From contig JAIOPM010000058.1 in NCBI GenBank assembly GCA_021413885.1, forward strand, positions 1 to 64,000: DNA of 64,000 nucleotides, given 5' to 3'. A program made the translations under genes and the position numbers. The notes below the pieces were generated by a model, which was not told the DNA's origin, did not search any database, and saw nothing but the letters and a program-made list of their open reading frames with translations. Source of the stretch: Planctomycetota bacterium. Lineage in GTDB: Bacteria; Planctomycetota; UBA1135; GCA-002686595. This document shows, in pieces, positions 42,545-51,793 of this stretch; the stretch's first letter is position 1, and the number at the start of each line of letters is the position of its first letter.

Positions 42545-44587
42545 TCAGTGCGACAACGCGGCGTCGGGGAGCGCCTCGAACGGCGATTTCGGTCGCGCCC
42601 AACGCACGCTGAGCTCGGCGCCGCCGGTGCGGTTGAACCACACGACTTCGAGGACGTGACGACCCGCCGCGAGCGCGCGCGCGCCCTGCTTCTCGGCGGC
42701 GGAGTGCAAGCCATCGTTGTCGACGACGAGCACGCCGTCGATCCAGAGTTTCGAACCGTCGTCGCTCGCGAGCGCGAAGCGATAGAGCTCGCTCTCCGGC
42801 ACGTCGACGAAACCGTGGAAGCGCAACGCGACGTGCTCCTCGCGCGGTTCCAGGAGCGCGATGTTCGGTGCGACGTACGCGCGCGTCGCGACGAGACTCG
42901 AACGGTCCTCGGGAATCGCGCTCCACTCGGCGGCGAAGCGTTCGACCGCGAGACCGCTCTCCGTCGTCGCCGCTTCGACCGCGGGCGCGGGCTCGACCTT
43001 CTCGAAGCGTCGCTCCGCCGTCGCGCTGACCGGTTTGCCCTCGCGGAAAACGCGCGCCTTCAGCGTGCAGCTCTCGAGGATCGCGATCGGACTCCCCGCG
43101 CGCTTCGAGCCGCGCACCGGCTCGGTGCCGTCGAGCGTGTAGCGCACGTCGGTCGGCGCGCCGGTGCTCTCGATCGTCGCTTCCGTTCCCGTGACGAACT
43201 CGCTCGACTCCGCGCGGATCTTCGGCGTCGAGTAGACGACCGGCGCACCGTCGATCTCGAGCACGATCACCGTCGCGATCGGATCGCTCGCTTCCTCCGG
43301 CACGCGCACGCGCACCGAGCCGTCGGCGACGACGATCTTCAGGTCCTTCTTCGGATCGGCGAGCGGGTACGCGCGCTTCGCCTTGTTGCCGAGGCCGGGC
43401 AGCACGAGCTCACGCGACGCCGGCCAATCGAAGACGTGCAGGAAGAGCTTGGTCTTGCGCGCGCCGACCCGCACGGTGCAACGACCGAAGTCGAGCGACT
43501 CGAAGACGCTCGCGGTCGTGCCGTGGATCGACGCGCCGTTGACCTTCATCCACGCGCCGACCTGCGCCAAACGCTTGACCGACTCCGGCGGGAACGTGCC
43601 GTCCGCGCGCGGCCCGACGTTGAGCAGGTAGTTGCCGCCCTTCGACGCGATATCGATCAGGTTGCGGAGAAGCTCGGTCGTCGACTTGAAGTCCTGATCG
43701 ACGCGGTTGAAGCCCCAGTGATCGTTCATCGTCATGCAGGATTCCCAATCGACGCCGGGCATGCCGGTCGCGGGGATCTCCTGCTCGGGCGTCGCGAAAT
43801 CACCGACCGCTTGATCGGAATCGGAGAAGCCGTTCATTCCGCCGCGATAGACGTCGACGCGATTGTTGACCAACATCGCGGGCGCGAGCTTGCGGCAGAG
43901 TTGGAAGAGCGCTTGTCCTCGCGGATGACTCCACGTGCTCTCCCACTCGCCGTCGAACCACATCACCGCCGGGTGGTATTGCTCGATCACTTCGGCGACC
44001 TGCGCGTGGAGGTACTTCGCGTAGCGATCGAAGCTCGCGCCCGTCGCCGGCCGATCCTCCCACGTCCGCCGCGGCAAATAATCGGGATGGTGCCAATCCA
44101 TGATCGAGTGGTACGTGCAGAAACGGACGCCGTGGCGCGCGCACGCGGCCGAGAGCTCCTTCAGCACGTCGCGCGCGAACGGCGTGTTCATCACGTCCCA
44201 TTCGGTCTGCTTCGAATCGAAGAGACAGAAACCGTCGTGGTGCTTCGACGTGATCACCAAGTACTTCATCCCGGCGTCGGCCGCCATTTGCGCCCACGCG
44301 TCGGCGTCGAACTTGGTCGGATTGAACTGCGGCTGGAATTTCTCGTAGACGTCGACCGGGATCTTCGCGTTCTCGCGGATCCACTCGCCGTAGTCCTTCT
44401 GGCCGTTCCATTCGCCTGCGGGGATCGCATAGAGCCCCCAGTGGATGAACATGCCGAAGCGCGCGTCGCGCCACCACGCCATGCGCTCGTCCTGGGAGAT
44501 CGGCACGGGGAACGCGTGATGGACGGAGCTCGTCGCTTCGCACGCCGCGACGAACGAGAGGCACAACGCGATCAGGAGTTTCTTCAT
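42545..44587 (-). CDS. GH29 alpha-L-fucosidase lipoprotein with PA14 and chitobiase-type C-terminal modules
   Basis: 680 residues. The lipobox SFVAAC (Cys16) anchors it. The GH29 domain occupies about 30-420 with MAWWRDARFGMFIHWGLYA, HHDGF at 116-120 and the nucleophile Asp212 in AVMWFDGEWE. A short beta module around 430-540 (TIESTGAPTDVRYTLDGTEP) resembles the chitobiase/FN3 type, and a PA14-like domain (about 550-670, LRFHGFVDVPESELYRFALA, SDDGSKLWIDGVLVVDNDGL) ends the chain. It should release terminal L-fucose from sulfated or other fucans at the cell envelope. It is coupled to catabolic genes for L-fucose. Confidence 0.93.
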   Translation of the reverse strand: MKKLLIALCLSFVAACEATSSVHHAFPVPISQDERMAWWRDARFGMFIHWGLYAIPAGEWNGQKDYGEWIRENAKIPVDVYEKFQPQFNPTKFDADAWAQMAADAGMKYLVITSKHHDGFCLFDSKQTEWDVMNTPFARDVLKELSAACARHGVRFCTYHSIMDWHHPDYLPRRTWEDRPATGASFDRYAKYLHAQVAEVIEQYHPAVMWFDGEWESTWSHPRGQALFQLCRKLAPAMLVNNRVDVYRGGMNGFSDSDQAVGDFATPEQEIPATGMPGVDWESCMTMNDHWGFNRVDQDFKSTTELLRNLIDIASKGGNYLLNVGPRADGTFPPESVKRLAQVGAWMKVNGASIHGTTASVFESLDFGRCTVRVGARKTKLFLHVFDWPASRELVLPGLGNKAKRAYPLADPKKDLKIVVADGSVRVRVPEEASDPIATVIVLEIDGAPVVYSTPKIRAESSEFVTGTEATIESTGAPTDVRYTLDGTEPVRGSKRAGSPIAILESCTLKARVFREGKPVSATAERRFEKVEPAPAVEAATTESGLAVERFAAEWSAIPEDRSSLVATRAYVAPNIALLEPREEHVALRFHGFVDVPESELYRFALASDDGSKLWIDGVLVVDNDGLHSAAEKQGARALAAGRHVLEVVWFNRTGGAELSVRWARPKSPFEALPDAALSH

Positions 44588-44596
44588 CGTTCGATC

Positions 44597-45688
44597 TCAG
44601 TCGAAGGGAACGCCGGTCTGTTTCGCGATGTCGCGGAGCTCGTCGATCACGGGGAGCACGAGAGGAATGCCGTCGCGGCGGCGTTGGACTTCGGCCTCGC
44701 GCTCGGGATCACCCGGCAGCAACGGCCCCGACGTTCCCGGCGCCGGCCGCGTCGCGCGGAACGTGCGCACGAGGTCGTCGATCTGGCGCTTGAACTCGTC
44801 GGGATCGATGAACCCGTCGATGCGCAGCGCGCCGAAGAAGTGACCGATGCCTTGGCCGACCGAACGCTTCGGAATTTCCTGACGCAGCGCGAACGGCGGC
44901 GTGAACGGGCCCCAGTTCGCGCCCGAGAGAACCGCCGAGAGCACGTCGACCATCAGCGCGAGAGAGTACCCCTTGTGCCCGCCGCGTTCGCGATCGGAGC
45001 CGAGCGGCAAGATCGCGCCGCCGTCGATCATCGCGTTCGGATCCGTCGTCGCGCGTCCGTCGCGATCGATCGCCCAGCCTTCGGGGATCGGCGTGCCGTG
45101 GCGCTTCGCGATCTCGATCTTGCCGTACGCCGCGGCGCACGTCGCGAGGTCGATCACGAGCGCGGGCTCGTCCTTGCCGGGGAACGCGATCGCGATCGGG
45201 TTGGTGCCGAGCATGCGCTCGGCGCCCCACAACGGCGCGACGAGTTTCGTCGTGTTGGTCATCGCCCAACCGATCAAATCGCGCTTCAACGCTTCGAGCG
45301 GGTAGTAGCCCGCGATGCCGTAGTGATTCGTGTGGCGGACGCTGACCCAACCGCTGCCGGCTTCCTCGGCCTTGTCCATCGCGACGGTGTTCGCCCACGG
45401 CCCGACGACGAGGCCGAGCCCGTTGTCGCCGTCGACCGTCGCGGTCGAGAGCGTCTCGCGCACGATGCGCGGCTTGCAGCGCGGATTGATGCGGCCGAGC
45501 GTCAGCATCTCGAAGTACGTGTGCAGGCGCGCGACGCCGTGGGAGTCGATGCCGCGCAGGTCGGCGACCGCGAGCACGTCGGCCGCGATCCGCGCGTCGT
45601 TCTTCGGCACGCCGAAGTGCATGAACACGCGCGTCGAGAATTCGCGCAAGTACTCGCTCGGGAAGACGCGGATCTCCGGCGAGCTCAT
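44597..45688 (-). CDS. Ldh family NAD(P)-dependent dehydrogenase (malate/L-lactate type)
   Basis: 363 residues. The Ldh_2 family fold, distinct from classical lactate dehydrogenase, is shown by LAVADLRGIDSHGVARLHTY near residue 40-60 and VSVRHTNHYGIAGYYPLEAL with the active-site His, and GHKGYSLALMVDVLSAVLSG. The gene overlaps its upstream neighbour by four bases (ATGA). Within a pathway that ends in pyruvate plus lactate, an Ldh-family enzyme fits lactate oxidation, but ureidoglycolate or sugar-acid substrates cannot be excluded. Confidence 0.85.
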   Translation of the reverse strand: MSSPEIRVFPSEYLREFSTRVFMHFGVPKNDARIAADVLAVADLRGIDSHGVARLHTYFEMLTLGRINPRCKPRIVRETLSTATVDGDNGLGLVVGPWANTVAMDKAEEAGSGWVSVRHTNHYGIAGYYPLEALKRDLIGWAMTNTTKLVAPLWGAERMLGTNPIAIAFPGKDEPALVIDLATCAAAYGKIEIAKRHGTPIPEGWAIDRDGRATTDPNAMIDGGAILPLGSDRERGGHKGYSLALMVDVLSAVLSGANWGPFTPPFALRQEIPKRSVGQGIGHFFGALRIDGFIDPDEFKRQIDDLVRTFRATRPAPGTSGPLLPGDPEREAEVQRRRDGIPLVLPVIDELRDIAKQTGVPFD

Positions 45689-46884
45689 CGCGCGCACTCC
45701 GCGAGCTCGTCGACGATCGATTCGCCGATCGCGAGCGCCGACGTCGCCGCCGGCGACGGAGCGTTGCAGACGTGGACGACGCGTGAGCTGCGGCGGATCA
45801 GGAAGTCGTCGACCAGGGCTCCGTCGGGAGCGAGCGCCTGCGCGCGCACGCCGGCCGGCGCGGCGACGAGATCCTCGCGGCGGACGTCCGGGATCAGGCG
45901 CTGCAGCGAGCGCGTGAACGCGCTCTTCGAGAGCGAGCGCCAAACTTCCATGCCGCCGGTGCGCCAATGTCTCGCCGCGAGTTTCCAGAACGCGCCGTAC
46001 GAGAGCGTGTCCCACAGATCGCGCACGTTGAGCCTGCTCCAGGTGTAGCCTTCGCGCGCGAGAGCGAGCACCGCGTTCGGTCCGCACTCGACGCCGCCGT
46101 GGATCATCCGCGTGAAGTGCACGCCGAGGAACGGGAACGTCGGATCGGGCACCGGGTAGATCAGGTTCTTGACGAGCGAGCGCGCAGGCTTCGCGAGCTC
46201 GAAGTACTCGCCGCGGAACGGCACGATGCGCGCGGGGCGCGAACCTCTCTCCATTTGCGCGACGCGATCGGAGTGGAGGCCCGCGCAGTTGACGACGAGA
46301 CGCGCGTCGAAATCACCGGCCTCGCTCGCGACGGCAACGCCTCCGGACTCGGCACGAATCGCGCGGACGCGCGCGCGTGTGAGCACGGCACCGCCGGAGC
46401 GTTCGACGAGTTGCGCGAGCCGCGCGCAGACCGCCGGGTAATCGACGATGCCGGTCTCCGGCACATGCAACGCGGCGACGCCGGCGACGTGGGGTTCGAG
46501 CTCACGCAACCGCGCCGCGTCGATGCGCGTGCAGTCGACGCCGTTCGCGACGCCGCGTGCGTGCAACGCGTCCAGGCGCTCGACTTCGCTCGCGTCGACC
46601 GCGACGACGACCTTGCCGCAGAGTTCGAACGGCAGCGATTCGGCGCGACAGAAATCCTCGAGCAGACGCTTCCCGCGCCGGCAATTCTGCGCCTTCAACG
46701 AACCGGGCTTGTAGTAGAGACCCGAGTGGATCACGCCGGAGTTGCGGCCGGTCTGGTGCGCGGCGAGCGACGCTTCCTTCTCGAGCACGACCACGCGTTG
46801 GCCGGGATGACGGAGCGTGAAACGCTGCGCCGTCGCCAACCCGACGATGCCGCCGCCGACGATCACGAGGTCAGCGCGCTCCAT
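45685..46884 (-). CDS. lhgO: FAD-dependent 2-hydroxyacid oxidoreductase (LhgO-like)
   Basis: 399 residues. The N-terminus shows the FAD-binding ADLVIVGGGIVGLATAQRFT and the following GRNSGVIHSGLYYKPGSLKA motif typical of L-2-hydroxyglutarate dehydrogenase (LhgO) in the DAO family. Length and C-terminal pattern agree with LhgO. In this operon it may instead oxidise L-lactate or another 2-hydroxyacid produced from fucose, since related FAD enzymes act on various L-2-hydroxyacids. It overlaps the Ldh-family gene. Confidence 0.8.
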   Translation of the reverse strand: MERADLVIVGGGIVGLATAQRFTLRHPGQRVVVLEKEASLAAHQTGRNSGVIHSGLYYKPGSLKAQNCRRGKRLLEDFCRAESLPFELCGKVVVAVDASEVERLDALHARGVANGVDCTRIDAARLRELEPHVAGVAALHVPETGIVDYPAVCARLAQLVERSGGAVLTRARVRAIRAESGGVAVASEAGDFDARLVVNCAGLHSDRVAQMERGSRPARIVPFRGEYFELAKPARSLVKNLIYPVPDPTFPFLGVHFTRMIHGGVECGPNAVLALAREGYTWSRLNVRDLWDTLSYGAFWKLAARHWRTGGMEVWRSLSKSAFTRSLQRLIPDVRREDLVAAPAGVRAQALAPDGALVDDFLIRRSSRVVHVCNAPSPAATSALAIGESIVDELAECAR

Positions 46885-46900
46885 CGCTCGCTCGTCTCCT

Positions 46901-47749
46901 TCACCGCGCGGCGACCACGCGTTGACGTTGCTCGCCGAGCCCCTGGATGCCGAGCCGCATCGATTGACCGACGCGCAAATAGATCGGTTCGGGTTTCTGT
47001 CCGAGGCCGACGCCCGGAGGCGTGCCGGTCGAGATCACGTCGCCCGGTTGCAGGCTCATGAACTGCGAGAGGTAGCTGACGAGGTAGTCGACGTCGAAGA
47101 TCATCGTGCGCGTATTGCCGTTCTGGAAACGGCGGCCGTCGACTTCGAGCCACAGATCGAGGTTCTGCGGAGTCGGAACTTCGTCGCGCGTCACGAGCCA
47201 CGGCCCGAGCGGTCCGAACGTGTCGCAGCTCTTGCCCTTCACCCACTGACCGGTGCCTTCGAGTTGGAAGCGGCGCTCCGACAAATCGTTGATCACGCAG
47301 AAGCCCGCGATGTGTTCGCGCGCTCGCGCTTTGTCGACGTACTTCGTCTCCTTGCCGATCACGACGCCGAGCTCGACCTCCCAGTCGAGCTTCTCCCCGC
47401 CGCGCGGCATCTCGACGTCGTCGTTCGGGCCGACGATCGCGCTGGTCGCCTTGGTGAAGATCACGGGCTCGCTCGGCACCTGCATGCCGGACTCCGCGGC
47501 GTGGTCAGCGTAGTTGAGGCCGACGCAGAGGAACTTGCCGACGCCGCCGACGCACGCGCCGAAGCGCGTCGAAGGATCGACCAGCGGCAAGCGCGCGACG
47601 TCGAGCTTCGCGAGCCGCGCGAGCGATTCATCGCCGAGCACCGCGCCGCGCACGTCGTCGAGCACACCTTCGAGCGAACGCACGCGACCTTGCGCGTCGA
47701 CGAGACCCGGCTTCTCCGCCCCGCGCGGACCATGGCGAACGAGCTTCAC
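46901..47749 (-). CDS. FAH-family hydrolase, likely 2,4-diketo-3-deoxy-L-fuconate hydrolase
   Basis: 282 residues from the GTG at 47749. The fumarylacetoacetase-like core shows VGLNYADHAAESGM near 76-89 and KLDWEVELGVVIGKETKYV with metal ligands Glu124 and Glu126, then GDVISTGTPPGVGLGQKP at the end. Family members split beta-diketo acids with Mg2+. In the non-phosphorylated L-fucose pathway the last step is cleavage of 2,4-diketo-3-deoxy-L-fuconate to pyruvate and lactate by this family; the placement after a dehydratase and an SDR fits exactly. Two bases separate it from the SDR gene. Confidence 0.85.
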   Translation of the reverse strand: MKLVRHGPRGAEKPGLVDAQGRVRSLEGVLDDVRGAVLGDESLARLAKLDVARLPLVDPSTRFGACVGGVGKFLCVGLNYADHAAESGMQVPSEPVIFTKATSAIVGPNDDVEMPRGGEKLDWEVELGVVIGKETKYVDKARAREHIAGFCVINDLSERRFQLEGTGQWVKGKSCDTFGPLGPWLVTRDEVPTPQNLDLWLEVDGRRFQNGNTRTMIFDVDYLVSYLSQFMSLQPGDVISTGTPPGVGLGQKPEPIYLRVGQSMRLGIQGLGEQRQRVVAAR

Positions 47750-47751
47750 GA

Positions 47752-48495
47752 TCAGTTGCTCCAGCCGCCGTCGATCACGTGGATCGCGCCGGTCGTGTAG
47801 GACGATTCGTCGGAGGCGAGGTAGAGGACGAGCTCGGCGATCTCCTCCGGGCTCCCGAGCCTTCCGATGGGTTGGCGCGCGACGAACGCCGCGCGCGTCT
47901 TCGCGACGTCGCCTTGCGCGGCGATGCGCGCGTCGAGCGACGGCGTCTGCACCGTGCCGGGACAAATCGCATTGCAGCGAATGCCCTGCGCGACGAAATC
48001 GGCGGCGACCGACTTGGTCAAGCCGATCACCGCGGCCTTGCTCGCGCCGTAGACACAGCGATTCGGCGCGCCCTTCACGCTCGACGCGACCGAAGACATG
48101 TTGACGATCACGCCTTTGCGCTGCGCGAGCATCCCCGGCAACACCGCGCGGATCATGCGGTACATCGCGGTGACGTTGAGCTCGAGCGAGAACGCCCACG
48201 CTTCCTCGTCGCAGTCCAGGATCGTGCCGTGGTGCACGAAGCCCGCGCAGTTGAAGAGCACGTCGAACGGACCGTGGCGTTCGACCAGCGCCTTGATCGC
48301 CGTCGGATCGCGCACGTCGAGCTTCGCCGCGCGCACACGCGGGTTGGTCTTCGCGAGCGCGACGACCGCCGCTTCGTCGACGTCGGTCGCGAGCACGTCG
48401 GCGCCTTCGCGCACGAACGCGAACGCCGTCGCTCGGCCGATGCCCTGGCCGGCGGCGGTGATCAACGTCCGTTTGCCCGCGAGTCTCGCGCCCAT
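47752..48495 (-). CDS. SDR, likely 2-keto-3-deoxy-L-fuconate dehydrogenase
   Basis: 247 residues, a standard short-chain dehydrogenase. The NAD-binding motif is TAAGQGIG (13-20) with an Ala in place of the first Gly, NCAG near 82-85, catalytic Ser134/135, and YxxxK at Tyr149-Lys153. GIRCNAICPGTVQTPSLDAR is characteristic of the subfamily that includes 2-keto-3-deoxy-L-fuconate dehydrogenase and DHRS6. Genomic position between a fuconate dehydratase and a FAH hydrolase supports this assignment over a 3-hydroxybutyrate role. Confidence 0.88.
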   Translation of the reverse strand: MGARLAGKRTLITAAGQGIGRATAFAFVREGADVLATDVDEAAVVALAKTNPRVRAAKLDVRDPTAIKALVERHGPFDVLFNCAGFVHHGTILDCDEEAWAFSLELNVTAMYRMIRAVLPGMLAQRKGVIVNMSSVASSVKGAPNRCVYGASKAAVIGLTKSVAADFVAQGIRCNAICPGTVQTPSLDARIAAQGDVAKTRAAFVARQPIGRLGSPEEIAELVLYLASDESSYTTGAIHVIDGGWSN

Positions 48496-48498
48496 CGT

Positions 48499-49824
48499 CT
48501 AGCTCCGCGCGGCGGACGCGCGCCGTTCGGCCCAAGCGGGACCATCGGGATACGCGAAACGCTCGAGCGCCGCGGGCTTCATCGTGATGCCGTAGCCCGG
48601 CGCGGTCGGCGGCAAGTAGCGGCCGTGACGCACGATGCTCGGATTCTCGAAATGCTCGTGGAGGTGCGAAACGTACTCGGCGACGCGATCGTCGAACGAC
48701 GCCGAGATGCAGGTGTAGTCGATCATCACCAGGTGATTGACGTACTCGCACAGCCCGACGCCGCCGGCGTGCGGGCACACCGGCACGCCGAACTTCTTCG
48801 CCATCAACATCACCGCGAGCACTTCGTTGACGCCGCCGAGTCGGCACGCGTCGACCTGGCAGAAGTGGATCGCACGCGCTTGCAGGAACTGCTTGAAGAT
48901 CACGCGGTTCTGGCATTGCTCGCCGGTCGCGACGCCGATCGGCGCGATGGCCGCCGCGATCGCGGCGTGACCAAGCACGTCGTCGGGCGACGTCGGCTCC
49001 TCGATCCACCACGGTTCGAAACGCGCGAGCGCGCGCATGTTCGCGATCGCCTCCGCGACGTCCCAACGCTGGTTGGCGTCGAACATCAACTTGCGCGTCG
49101 GTCCGATCTCCGCACGCACGATCGCGGCGCGCCGCAGGTCGTCCGCGAGATCGGCTCCGACCTTGATCTTGAAGTGGTTCCAACCGTCGGCGACGCCTTG
49201 GCGGCAGAGTCGGCGGATCTTCTCGTCGGGATAGCCGAGCCAACCGGCGGAAGTCGTGTACGCCGGGTAGCCGCGCGCGAGGAGCTCGCGTTCGCGCTCG
49301 TGCTTGGTCTCCTGGTTCGCGCGCAGGATCGCGAGCGCTTCGTCGCGCGAGAGCGCGTCGGTGATGTACCGGAAGTCGATCGCCGCGACGAACTCCTCGG
49401 GCGTCAGGTCGACGATCAACTTCCACAGCGGCTTCCGATTCGCCTTCGCGTAGAGATCCCACACCGCGTTGACCAACGCCGCGGTCGCGAGGTGGATCAC
49501 GCCCTTCTCGGGCCCGACCCAACGCATCTGCGATTCGCTCGTGAGCGCGCGCCAGAAGCCGGCGAAGTCGCGCGTGATCGAATCGAGCGTGCGTCCGACG
49601 ACCAACGTCGAGAGCGAACGCGCGGCCGCGACGCAGAGCTCGTTGCCGCGCCCGAGCGTGAACGTCAGCCCGTGTCCTTCGAGCCCGTCGACGTTGGTGC
49701 GCAGGACGACGTACGCCGCGGAGTAGTCGGGATCGGCGTGCATCGCGTCCGAACCGTCGCGCTCGTCCGACGTCGGGAAGCGGATGTCGAGCACGTCAAC
49801 GCCGAGGATGCGGAGCGGGCTCAT
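48499..49824 (-). CDS. L-fuconate dehydratase (enolase superfamily)
   Basis: 441 residues, matching L-fuconate dehydratase in length and motifs: VLDIRFPTSDERDGSDAM at the N-terminus, RWVGPEKGVIHLATAALVNA and DFRYITDALSRDEAL. Catalytic KxK is Lys219/Lys221, metal ligands Asp249, Glu275 and Glu302, and the His352 general acid in CPHAGG, each one residue from the positions I recall for the Xanthomonas enzyme. It dehydrates L-fuconate to 2-keto-3-deoxy-L-fuconate. Its ATG overlaps the stop of the lactonase gene. This is the strongest pointer to the sugar used by the operon. Confidence 0.93.
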   Translation of the reverse strand: MSPLRILGVDVLDIRFPTSDERDGSDAMHADPDYSAAYVVLRTNVDGLEGHGLTFTLGRGNELCVAAARSLSTLVVGRTLDSITRDFAGFWRALTSESQMRWVGPEKGVIHLATAALVNAVWDLYAKANRKPLWKLIVDLTPEEFVAAIDFRYITDALSRDEALAILRANQETKHERERELLARGYPAYTTSAGWLGYPDEKIRRLCRQGVADGWNHFKIKVGADLADDLRRAAIVRAEIGPTRKLMFDANQRWDVAEAIANMRALARFEPWWIEEPTSPDDVLGHAAIAAAIAPIGVATGEQCQNRVIFKQFLQARAIHFCQVDACRLGGVNEVLAVMLMAKKFGVPVCPHAGGVGLCEYVNHLVMIDYTCISASFDDRVAEYVSHLHEHFENPSIVRHGRYLPPTAPGYGITMKPAALERFAYPDGPAWAERRASAARS

Positions 49825-50705
49825 CGACGCGGCTCCCGTTCGGCGAGCGTCGTCACGTCGACGCGATAGAAGTCGAGCGCGTTGCGACCGAAGAGCCCGT
49901 GCTCGTCGCGCGTGCGACCGGAGAGCAACGTCTGCGTCGCATCCCACCAACGCGAGTAACCGCCGGCGTTCAGGACGACCGGCCAATCGCTCCCCCACAT
50001 CAACCGATCGGGCAGGAACTCCGCGAGCACGTGCTCGACGAACGGCGCGAGGTCGTCGACGGTCCAACCGTCGCGCGCTTCGGTCGCGAGGCCTGAGAGT
50101 TTCGCCGCGACGCGCGGCGAACGCGCGAGCTGCGAGAGTTCGTCGCGCCAACGCGCGAAGCCGCTCCAGCGCGCGCCGTCGCGGATCGCCGGCTTCGCGC
50201 AATGATCGATCACGACGCGCAAGTCGGGATGCCGTTCGACGAGACGCAGCAAGTGCGCGAGGTGGCGCGGCAGGACGAGCGCGTCGAACGCGAGGTCGAG
50301 CTCGACCAGCGCGCGGAACACGGGCTCGAAGTCGGCGCGCAGCATCCAACGCTCGTCCGCGACGTCCTGGATCATCGGTCGCACGCCGACGAGCTTCGGA
50401 TGTTCGGCGAGCCGCGCCAGCGTCGCGACCGCGTCGCGCGCTTCGAAGTCGACCCAACCGACGACACCGACGACGAACGGCGTACGCGCGGCGAGGTCGA
50501 GCAGGAACTCGGTCTCCGCGAGCGTCGGCGCCGCCTGCACGAGGATCGTCGCGTCGAGCCCGTGGCGCGCGAGCAACGGCGCGAGGTCTTCGGGCCCGAA
50601 GTCGCGATACAGCGCCGGCAACGCGGGCGTCAGCCAACCGTAGTCGCCGCGCGCGACCTTCCAGAAGTGTTGGTGCGCGTCGACGCGCGCCGTCGCGGCG
50701 ATCAC
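49821..50705 (-). CDS. Amidohydrolase-2 family lactonase, likely L-fuconolactonase
   Basis: 294 residues from a GTG at 50705. The TIM-barrel hydrolase motif VDAHQHFW (His11, His13) starts the chain; metal or catalytic residues continue with His168 in VVIDHCAKP and Asp240 in MWGSDWPVV. L-fuconolactonase and L-rhamnonolactonase belong to this group (COG3618). It would open the lactone formed by fucose oxidation. Overlaps with both neighbours by four bases show tight coupling. Confidence 0.88.
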   Translation of the reverse strand: MIAATARVDAHQHFWKVARGDYGWLTPALPALYRDFGPEDLAPLLARHGLDATILVQAAPTLAETEFLLDLAARTPFVVGVVGWVDFEARDAVATLARLAEHPKLVGVRPMIQDVADERWMLRADFEPVFRALVELDLAFDALVLPRHLAHLLRLVERHPDLRVVIDHCAKPAIRDGARWSGFARWRDELSQLARSPRVAAKLSGLATEARDGWTVDDLAPFVEHVLAEFLPDRLMWGSDWPVVLNAGGYSRWWDATQTLLSGRTRDEHGLFGRNALDFYRVDVTTLAEREPRR

Positions 50706-51793
50706 GGACCGTCTCCGTTCGGGATCGGTACGCCGCCGCGCGCGTCGGCTTGGTAGAGCGCTTCCACCAACGCCATCGTGCGCCACGCATCCTCGACCGA
50801 CGTGTGCAGGACGTCGTCCTCGCCCACCGCGAAGCGCTGCAAGTTCGACATCGGTCCGCGGAACGCGTCGGGGAACCAGTTGCCGACCAACGGGATCGCG
50901 CGCCATTCGTCCGAGCGTTCGAGCGCGAACTCGAGCGCGTCGGGCCGACCGCGCGGGTAGTCGAGGTTGACGCCGAGCGTCGCGACCGCGGCACCGCTCA
51001 GGCCTTCGACGCGGAGCGAACTCGCCTGATGCTTCGCGCCGTGCATGTGATGGTGGTTGATCGACAACGCGCAACGCACGTCGGGTCCGTAGTCGAGGAT
51101 CGCGGTGCTGCGCGAGCTCGCGAGCTCCGGCGCGTCCGGATGCTTGACGGTCTGCGCCTGCACCGAACGCGGCTCGCCGAGCAACGCGCGGATGAGATCG
51201 AGGTAGTGGATCGAGTGCAGCGCGAACTCCATGCGCGGCAGCGACGCCATGAACGGCCAGAGTTCCCACGGCATGCGGCAGTTGACGTGGACCTCGAGCT
51301 CGACGAGGCGGCCGAGCAACCCGCGCGCGAGCGCTTCGCGCAACGCGAGCATCGCCGGGCTGAAGCGCAGCTGGAAGTTGACCGCGGCGACGAGCTTCTT
51401 CGCGCGGCACGCGGCGCGAATGCGCGTCGCTTCCGCGAGGTCGAGGCCCATCGGCTTCTGGATCAACACGACCGAGCCATCGGGCAGACCGTTCAACGTC
51501 TCGAGCACCGCGCCCGGCGGCACCGCGACATCGAACACGACTCCGCGCTGCGCCGCGGCTTCCGCGAGCGACCCGAACACCTTCGGCAACTTCCACCGCG
51601 CTGCCGTGCGCTCCGCGCGCGCGCGATCGACGTCGAACGCGCCGACGACCGGAATTCCGAGCGCCGCATACGCGGGCAAGTGCGCGTCGTGGACGATCCC
51701 ACCGGCGCCGACGACCACGATCGGACGCGGACGCGTCGGCGCGTCCCAGCGTTGCCCGAGGTCGGCGAGGGCGTCGCGCGTTCCCACCGTCAT
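50702..51793 (-). CDS. Gfo/Idh/MocA family oxidoreductase, candidate L-fucose dehydrogenase
   Basis: 363 residues from the ATG at 51793. The Rossmann motif VVVGAGGIVHDAHLPAYAAL (26-45) binds NAD(P), followed by IQKPMGLD, the family's EKP signature with Gln for Glu. HSIHYLDLIRALLGEPRSV and RWSLPK-like stretches agree with Gfo/Idh/MocA. The pathway needs an L-fucose 1-dehydrogenase and no other candidate is present in the operon, so I propose this role by context. A different sugar epimerase or scyllo-inositol-type activity is possible. Confidence 0.75.
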   Translation of the reverse strand: MTVGTRDALADLGQRWDAPTRPRPIVVVGAGGIVHDAHLPAYAALGIPVVGAFDVDRARAERTAARWKLPKVFGSLAEAAAQRGVVFDVAVPPGAVLETLNGLPDGSVVLIQKPMGLDLAEATRIRAACRAKKLVAAVNFQLRFSPAMLALREALARGLLGRLVELEVHVNCRMPWELWPFMASLPRMEFALHSIHYLDLIRALLGEPRSVQAQTVKHPDAPELASSRSTAILDYGPDVRCALSINHHHMHGAKHQASSLRVEGLSGAAVATLGVNLDYPRGRPDALEFALERSDEWRAIPLVGNWFPDAFRGPMSNLQRFAVGEDDVLHTSVEDAWRTMALVEALYQADARGGVPIPNGDGP

